A stretch of DNA of 29,466 bases from Conidiobolus incongruus B7586 (taxonomy: Eukaryota; Entomophthoromycota; Entomophthoromycetes; Entomophthorales; Conidiobolaceae), in NCBI GenBank assembly GCA_000697335.1, contig JNEM01014664.1, forward strand, positions 1-29,466. The letters are read 5' to 3'. The position numbers and the translations under genes were made by a program. How positions within the stretch are numbered: the stretch's first letter is position 1; every line of letters starts with the position of its first letter. Shown here piece after piece: positions 22,020 to 29,466 of this stretch. The notes under the pieces are model-generated. The model made no database searches. It saw only the letters and a list, made by a program, of their open reading frames with translations, and was not told where the DNA came from.

Positions 22020-23583
22020 ACTTGTAAAAGTGAGTTATAAAATCAAAAATATATATATATTAATTAATAACTAAAACAATTGTATATATTAGATTACTTG
22101 AAATTATAATATATAATTAAGATATATTATTTAATAATAAATAAATATATTTAGATATATATAGTAAACTATTAGCAAAAATATTAACCTTTAATATTTA
22201 ACCAAGGTGAGTTATAAATTTGCAGGTTTTTGAGATAAGGGGATATATTTAACAAAATATAACCATATTTTTTTTCTCTCTTTGTTATTATTTTATATTA
22301 TATTTTACAAATATACTAAATTTTTTTTATTAGTATTATTATATTTAAATCCCTCTCTAAAAAAATCTACTTGTATATTAATCAACTTTATAAAAAAGAT
22401 AAATCAACTTGTAATATTGTTAGAATTACTAGTGTTAGCTAATCTATTATAGTTAAAGCTATTAAGAATAACAATAAAGAAATATTTAAACCTAAACTTA
22501 AGTATACTAAGATTATAAATGAATATAATGAGAAGTATATCTATAGGTTAGTTAATACAAGTAAGTATAGTATTACTGTAGAAATATAGCAGGAATTATA
22601 AAACTATATAAGAATATTAATTAGCACTAATATTATTATATGTGCTTTACATTAGCATAGATACTACTTACACTTTAAGAAAAAACACCCCCAACTAAAA
22701 AAATCCCACTATAAAACTAGGTAGGAGTTTAAATGTTATTATTAATATTAAACTATAACTAATTAGAGTAAGGTTATTTAGTCTAATAAAACAAAAATAT
22801 ACTTTAGTAGATCTAATAAAAAAGCTAGATACTTCAGAAAAGATACAAAACTACTTTGTAACCATCATGTTAGTTTTACCCAAAAGTACAATAGTAGGTT
22901 AATTATTATTTGGGGATGTATGTTATCTTTAAGTATAAGGTATCTTTATAGAGTTAATGGGGGAATTAATATTGAAATATATTAAAATATTCTGAACAAT
23001 GAATTAAAAAAAACCATTGAATAATATAGGTTAAATAAATCTGATATTATTTTCTAGTAAGATAATACCTTTTACTATACTATAACTTCTATTACCAAAT
23101 AGCTTAAAAATAACAAGATAACAGTTATAAAGTAGCTTCTTTAATTTTTTAACTTTAATCTAATTAAACACCTTTGGGATTGATTAAAAAAAGCTATTAA
23201 AGTTTTCCCCCTAGTTAAAGATTTAAATCAACTTTAAAAATATGTTTAAGAAGTATAAAACAAGATTAACCTTTCTTAATGTAAGAAGTTAGTTAATTCT
23301 ATACCCTACAAACTTAAAGAGGTTAGAAAAATTAAAGGTAGATACATTAGGTTTTAATTTTTTTTTTATCACCAAAAACCTGCAAATTTATAATTCACCC
23401 TAGGTAAAATTTAAAAGTTTATATTTTAATCAATTAATAGCTAAATATCATCATTTAATGATATATATAATTAATAAATATAATAGATTTTAATTATTTA
23501 ATTTAGATTTATTTCATTAAATATTAATCAAGTTATTAGTAAAAATATAAGTGTTTTTGATTTTATAACTCACTTTTACAGGT
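22020..23583. mobile_element. Short inverted-repeat element (MITE-like), split by a Tc1-like insertion
   Basis: A 30-bp inverted repeat opens with ACTTGTAAAAGTGAGTTATA at 22020 and closes at 23554-23583; its reverse reads ACCTGTAAAAGTGAGTTATA. The only difference seen in 30 bases is one C/T. TA flanks both ends (22018-22019, 23584-23585). After leaving out the inserted Tc1-like element at 22201-23404, the two arms are about 180 bp each, so the host element was about 360 bp and carries no transposase: a MITE-like, non-autonomous element. Its repeat shares GTGAGTTATAAA with the repeats of the element that landed in it, which suggests it was mobilised by a related Tc1-like transposase. Confidence 0.75.
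22201..23404 (+). mobile_element. Tc1-like DD34E DNA transposon, complete ends, dead transposase
   Basis: A 1.2-kb element with inverted repeats: left ACCAAGGTGAGTTATAAATT at 22201, right, reversed, CCTAGGGTGAATTATAAATT, both running on through TGCAGGTTTTTG. The transposase region (about 22345-23360) shows in one frame the first catalytic site SNKTKI (22782 on, normally SDETKI), IIWGCM near 22910, the second Asp in QDN-like DN at 23061-23063, and IKHLWD with the third site at 23166-23168. The last two are 35 codons apart, giving the 34-residue spacing of Tc1 (DD34E). The first Asp is now Asn (AAT) and the final Glu is Lys (AAA). The PDLNP block shows Pro to Leu, Ser to Phe and Trp or Gln to stop. 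All are C-to-T or G-to-A changes. It sits inside the short element at 22020-23583. Confidence 0.87.
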
Positions 23584-23588
23584 TAATA

Positions 23589-23964
23589 TATAAGTATTAT
23601 AACAATTACTATTTAATTGATATTTTTCTTTACTTTAATTCACTACTAAAAACCTAATTATCTAAATTAAATCTTATCAACATTTTACAAATCTTTATAT
23701 TTAAGTAACTTTATTATTACTTAGCTTTATATACTTATGTGTATATATTTTACTTAGTTATAAAAAAAACTTAGATTTTTCTCTTTAGCTAAAACTTTAA
23801 TTTACATTACTTCTTATATAAATAAACTTTTTACTTAAGTATTAATATATTTCTTATTATTATTTATTAGCACTTTAATACTAAAAGATCTAATTATTAT
23901 ATATTTTTTAAAGTGTTGAAAAACCTGTTTTTTTTACCCTTAACTATTGCTATTTACTTATATA
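23589..23964 (+). repeat. 5' LTR (376 bp)
   Basis: Starts TATAAGTATTATAACAATT and ends CTTATATA. It aligns without gaps with 28819-29194. It begins four bases after the right end of the MITE-like element. A primer-binding site just inside (23965 on) could not be assigned to a tRNA. Confidence 0.9.
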
Positions 23965-26900
23965 GTAGCAGCAATTAAAAAGATCTAAAAGTACTTTTAT
24001 TGCTATAGTTAAAGATTTTATAATTATAATCTATTGTTCTGTATATAACTAAAATAAAATGAATATTTAAAGTTCTAGTAACAACAACTATTATTCTATT
24101 AGTTAGCAAGATTTTATTAATACTAATAGTACCTTTATTAAGTATAAACTGAAATTAGAGTAAACCTAGTAGATTAACTATATATAATAAATAATAGCTG
24201 AATTAAACAATTATAGAGTTTTATTATCTATTTTAAAAAACTTTAACAAAGTTAAGTTCTTTGTAAATAGCTTGATTACTTATAATAACTTGAAATCTCC
24301 CAAAAAACTAGAAGAATTTTTAAACAAACTAACTAAATTCTTTAAAAAAATTAAAACTTTAGATTTATATAATTTAGTAAAAATTTCATCTTTTAAATTA
24401 ACCCCTTATGTTAAACTTTAATAATATAAACACTTAAAAAATACACCTAATTTTATTAGTGGTTCATTTTATCCTAATAAGATCTAAACATTTAACTAAT
24501 TTAAACAAGTAATTAAGTAAAGCTTTTATTTATTAGATATAGTTACTCTAACTTAAAACAAGCTAGCAAAGATTACTTAAAAATCTTTAGTTAGAAATTT
24601 TATAGAAGAATTTACCTAGCTTAAATTAAAGATTCCTAACTTATTTAAAAATAAAAAGAAAAATAGGTTCAAAAGAAAACTTAAGCCTAATGTTTTTATA
24701 GTTATTTATTATAAAATTAGTGTGAAAATAGCTAGTTTTGCTATTTTGATTAAAATAGTTATTAAGGTAGAAAATGATTAGAATTATATTAAAAGAATGA
24801 ATAAGAGTTTCTATACAAGTTTTAATAGTTTTTTATCTAAATTATCTAATTTTAATGCTATGAATATATTTGTAATATAGAAAAAAGAGTATTTAACTAA
24901 AAAAAAATTATACTTGAGAAAAAATAAAAAATACTTTTATTATAGATAAATTAATATAGATCACCATTAGAATAAATATCCTAAGAAGTTATTTAATAGT
25001 AAAAACTCTAGTGACATAGTCTCAAACAACAATATTTAATTGAACAATAGAGAAAATAATCAATAAATTAATAATTGATCTAGTTTAAATTTAACTTAAT
25101 ATAGTTAAAATAACAAGTAGAAATCTTTGTTAAGAATTTTTTATTATAAACCCTTAAAATTATATTCAAATAACCAATAATTATTTTAAAATTCATTAAA
25201 AAAGAGTAATATCTATTTAAACTCTTATTTGTTAAATCTTGATGAGAATGAATTGTGTTCCTTATAAATCTTCAAAGGTACTCTAAATAAACATTTTATT
25301 TCTTTTTTATTTAACTTTAAATATAATAGTATGTTTATTAATAAAAATATTATTAAGAGATTTAAATTATCTTATAATTAAATAAATATAATATTGAATT
25401 ATATAAATAATACCTAATAAACTGTTAAAGGATTTCTATATTGTAATATTTTATTAGCAATAAGTTACTTTAAAAGAATCTAATTTATAATAGGTTTTAT
25501 AAAATATAACACTATTATAAGTTTTAATTGGTTTTAAAAGCACTATCTAATTATCATAAATAAAGATTTATTTAATAAGCATATTTTTTTGTTTTGCTAT
25601 AATAGTTTAAGTTATAAGTTAATAACTAATTCTATTATAGAAGAAGGTATTAATGATATTTTTTTAATAATGTAATAATTTCAAGAATATCCTTTGTGAA
25701 TTTAATTAAAAAGTTAAAAAAGCAATCTAGTATAATTTATATCAACCTTAACACTATCTTTACTTCTTTAGAAGATTTAAATGATGCTTTAGATGTTAAA
25801 AATCTATTGTACAAAGTTGTTAATAAATACAGAAATGTTTTTAAAGTTTTAACTACTATATCACTAAAAAAATATGTCTCATAGAATTAAATTATTACCT
25901 AATACTTAACTTTATTATAAATCACCTTATTATATTTTTTTAAATAGTATAAAATATTTTGTGAAAAAATAAATAGGCTATTAGAATTAAGTTTTATATA
26001 ACCTTCTATAAACCCTTAAAGTTTATTAGTTTTTTTTGTTAAAAAACATAATAGAGGTTAATGATTTTATATTGATAATAAAGCTTTTAATAGTAAAACA
26101 ATTAAAGATAAAATTCCTTTACCTAATTTAAATAAAATTAGAGATAAATTTATAAGTATAATCTATTTTACTAAAATAAATCTTAAGAATAATTATTATA
26201 ATATCTTAATCAACAAACAAAGTATCCTTTTAACTACTTTTAGTTGTATATTAGGGTATTATAAGTTTAAAGTTATAAATTTTAAACTTTATAACACATT
26301 TGCTATATTTACAAAACTTATGAATAGTTTATTTAACAAATATTATAATAATTTTATTATATGCTACTTAAACAATATTTTAGTTTATTCAAAAACTTTA
26401 GATTATTATATTTTATATATAGAGATTATCTTACAGATACTTAACTAAAATTAATTGCTAGTAAAGCTCTCAAAATATATTTTATTATTTTATCTATTTT
26501 ATTTTGTGGTTATATTATCTCTTTTAAAAAAATTTCTATCAACTTAACAAAACTTCAAAGATTATATAACACTATAATTTTTACTAGTAAATATCAAGTA
26601 ATAACTTTTCTAAGATTAGTTATATATTTTAAAAACTATATTCCTATATTTGTTAAACTTATTAATTTTATATTTGACTTATTAAAGAAGGATAAATTAT
26701 TTACTTAAACCCCTAATAAAACTTTTTTTTTATACACTAATCTATAAAATTGTTACAATTTTAATACTTACCACATTTAACTTTAAATTGCTAATAATTG
26801 TATTTATAGATATGTTTGCTTATATTATAGGTAGTTAAATAACATAAAGCAAAATTATTGAAGATTTTAAAAAGTATAACTACTTAAAAACTTTAGAAAG

Positions 26901-28811
26901 GGTAACTAAACACCAAAAGGTTTTTAAATATTTAAATCTAAAGCTTTTAGTGTTCTAATCTAAAAAATTAACACTTACTAAATAGAATTATCTTATACAT
27001 AAGTAAAAAATATTTATATTGGTAGAAATCATTATAAAGTTTAGTTTTTGGTTGTCCCATCAAGAGTTTTTATACTTAAACAATCATAAATTATTAATTT
27101 ACTTAATTTCACAAAAGCACTTATCTAAAAGATAAATTAAATAGATAAAAACTATCTAAGAGTATTTATTATTAATTAAATATCTTTTTGGTAAATAAAA
27201 CAAGGTTATAGATATATTGAGTAGAAATCTAATTTATACATTAATATATAATAAATGTAAAAAATTAATTGAAATTAGCTTAATAATTATTATTATAAAT
27301 AATAAAAACTTTTATCAAACTTTAAAAGAAAAACTATAATATAATAACTTTTATTTAATAATTAAAGTTAAAATAGAAAAAAATAATAAGAAAAAACTTT
27401 TTTAAATATAAAAGATTCTAAATATTAAATGGTTTGTTATATAAACATAATAAATTATATATTTTAAAAGTCTTTAACCTTTGATTAAAAATTTTAAAAC
27501 AATACTATAATTATAAGTTAAGTGGACATTAAAGCTACATTCAACTTATCAATAAAATTCAAGCAAAATATTATATACTAAAATTAATTAAGTTAGTAAA
27601 AAACTATTATAAATCTTATAATAGTTGTTAAAGAGATAAGTATAATATAAAAAAAATAGTTGGTAAATTAAATTATTTATCTTTATCATTTAAACCTTAA
27701 GCTTAAATATAACTTGACTTTATAAAAATACTTAAGTTATAAAAAAGCTATAATAATATTTTAGTAGTTATTGATTTATACAGCAAATTTGCTTATTTTA
27801 TTCCTACTTATAAAATAATTACAATATTTAAAATAACTAACTTGTTAATTAAGAAAGTAATTTTATTATATAAATTATCTATTGCTATTATTACTAATAG
27901 AGATTTTAAATATACTTTAAAATTCTAGAAAGATTTTATACAACATATAGATATTAATATAAAGTTTAATACTATTCACTATTATTAATCAAATAAACTA
28001 GTTAAAAAAGTTATTAAAACTTTAAAAGAGATAGTTAAAAATTATATTAACTTTAATTAAGATAATTAAGAATCTTTCTTACTTTATTTGCAATTTGTTT
28101 ATAATAACTTGGTTAATTAATCTAGTAGTTTAACTCCTTATTTTATAAATTATAAATAATATCTTAACTTATTAATTAGCTTTAACTTAGATATTATCAC
28201 TAATAAGTTTATCATAAATAAATTAGAAAAATTTAAATTAATCCACCAAATAGTTTCAGAATCAATTAAATTAAAACAAATATACAATGAAAATTATTAT
28301 TTAAAATTCTATAAAACTCTACCTAAATATAAATCTAAGTTTTTAGTCCTTTTGGATATAATAGATATATCTTTTACCAAGCAAATATCTAGAAACAACA
28401 TAAATCAAAAGCTTTTACTACATTAGATTAAACTATTCTATATCTTTAAAGCAAGCTTTAAACTTAGAAATTTTAAATTAAAGTTATCAAAAACTTATAA
28501 ATATTATTTAATCTTCTATACCTCATTTTTAAAACTATACTATTATCTTAAATAAGTTTTTTGATTAAAATTTCAAAGCACCTCTATTACCTATTATTAA
28601 TAATTAAGGGGATAAAGAATATTATGTTAATAAAATTCTTTCATATAAAACAAAATATAGAAAGCCTTATTATTTTATAAAGTAGTTAAGCTATCTTAAT
28701 TTTAAGTCAACTTAAAAATCACTTAAAGTGATTAAAGACACTTATACTTACTTATCCTATATTAAAAAGATTAAAGGGAGTAAGATTATATTAATAGTTT
28801 AATATAGTTTA

Positions 28812-29194
28812 AAGGGGGTATAAGTATTATAACAATTGTTACTTAATTGATACTTTTCCTTATTTTAATTTACTACTAAAAACCTAATTATCTAAATTAG
28901 GTTTTATTAACATTTTATAAAACCTTATATTTAAGTAACTTTATTATTACTTAACCTTATATACTTATGTGTATATATTCTACTTAACTATAAGAAAAAC
29001 TCAGATCTTTCTCTCTAATTAAAACTTTAGCTTATATTACTTCTTACACAAATAAACCTTTTGCCTAACTATTAATATATTTCTTATTATTATTAATTAA
29101 CACCTTAATACTAAAAGATCTAGTTATTATATATTTCTTAAAGTATTGAAAAACCTACTTCTTCTACCCTTAACTATTATTATTCACTTATATA
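28812..29194 (+). repeat. Polypurine tract and 3' LTR (376 bp)
   Basis: AAGGGGG precedes the LTR start at 28819 and is the expected plus-strand primer site. The LTR has the same length and same ends as the 5' copy. By eye about 47 of 376 positions differ, all but about three of them transitions. Confidence 0.9.
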
Positions 29195-29199
29195 TAAGT

Positions 29200-29466
29200 T
29201 AATATAAAATATAAATAATAGTATTAATGTCAATTAATATTCTTATTTTATTTTATTTTTTTGTTATATTTCTATAATAATATTTTATTTATTTATAATA
29301 ATTAACCAAAAATATATTTTTTATTATATTTATTTATAGTTTTAATTTATTTAAACTTAAGTTTAAATATATCTTTATTATTATTCTTAATAGCTTTAAA
29401 TATAATAAACTAATTAATACTAGTAATTCTAATTTTATTATAAGTTAATTTATTTTTTTATAAAGT
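29200..29466 (-). mobile_element. Tc1-like fragment, minus strand, cut by the window edge
   Basis: The reverse complement aligns base by base with the 5' part of the transposase region of the Tc1-like element, roughly 22385-22655. Shared strings include TTAGAATTACTAGT and AAAGCTATTAAGAATAA. It is strongly AT-shifted, without an open frame. Its inner end coincides with the 3' end of the LTR retrotransposon, and it continues past the end of the window. Confidence 0.82.

Larger units (their letters stand above)
23589..29194 (+). mobile_element. Ty3/gypsy-order LTR retrotransposon fossil, complete ends, broken
   Basis: A 5.6-kb element with two 376-bp LTRs. In order, remnants can be placed as gag (about 24.05-25.0 kb, with a zinc-knuckle-like trace near 24.93-24.98 kb), a protease region (25.0-25.65 kb), reverse transcriptase (25.7-26.6 kb, with its active-site box near 26365-26395), RNase H (26.75-27.23 kb), and integrase (zinc-binding part about 27.47-27.6 kb, core about 27.75-28.06 kb, C-terminal part to about 28.4 kb). 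A polypurine tract lies directly before the 3' LTR (28812-28818). RT before integrase is the Ty3/gypsy order. It is broken in dozens of places and has no intact frame. The two LTRs differ at roughly one base in eight, nearly all transitions, so the apparent age is inflated by transition-type decay. No clean target-site duplication was found; GTTAATA occurs next to both ends, but not at matching distances. Confidence 0.88.

Noticed and set aside
25696-25884. 62-codon plus-strand open frame
   Set aside because: It is a piece of the polymerase region of the LTR retrotransposon fossil, not a separate gene.
1-29466. Mitochondrial origin suggested by extreme A+T
   Set aside because: Spliced nuclear-type zinc-cluster gene, mariner, Tc1 and LTR elements, and no mitochondrial protein, rRNA or tRNA genes.

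Overview
This window is very A+T-rich, repeat-dense eukaryotic DNA, most likely fungal. The fungal assignment rests on one clear spliced gene: a Zn2Cys6 zinc-cluster transcription factor with a fungal-specific regulatory domain and introns of 53 and 58 bp. The low G+C, short introns and style of the zinc cluster would suit an early-diverging fungus such as an entomophthoralean (Conidiobolus-like). That placement is an inference, not something the sequence proves.

Left part (1-19916): a host region of sparse genes in AT-rich spacer. In order it holds a mariner 3' fragment (1-350), an intact single-exon sphingomyelin-synthase-like membrane enzyme on the minus strand (2051-2896), a decayed open frame beside it (2978-3430), two abutting mariner-type (DD34D) elements of about 1.3 and 1.56 kb (5289-8157), a broken paralogue of the zinc-cluster factor (8735-9525), a small unrecognised frame (12935-13243), a decayed coding stretch (14685-15070), the intact 580-residue zinc-cluster factor in three exons (17193 down to 15340), and a gag-like fossil (17778-18480).

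At 19917-19935 lies a perfect 19-bp Tn5/Nextera mosaic end. This is a laboratory library adapter, not biology. The join between the left and right parts should be treated as unproven.

Right part (19936-29466): almost pure transposon graveyard, with G and C nearly depleted. It holds a third mariner copy (20595-21798), a Tc1-like DD34E element (22201-23404) nested in a short element with related inverted repeats (22020-23583), a broken Ty3/gypsy-order LTR retrotransposon with two 376-bp LTRs (23589-29194), and a minus-strand fragment of the same Tc1-like family running off the right edge.

The strongest theme is transition-type decay. Related repeat copies differ overwhelmingly by C-to-T and G-to-A, which turns Trp and Gln codons into stops and catalytic Asp/Glu into Asn/Lys. 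This resembles repeat-induced point mutation or methylation-driven decay and spares the two intact host genes. I saw no operon-like unit or convincing new multi-gene system. The items of most interest are the membrane enzyme, the copy-specific hypermutation pattern, the nested transposons and the adapter scar.
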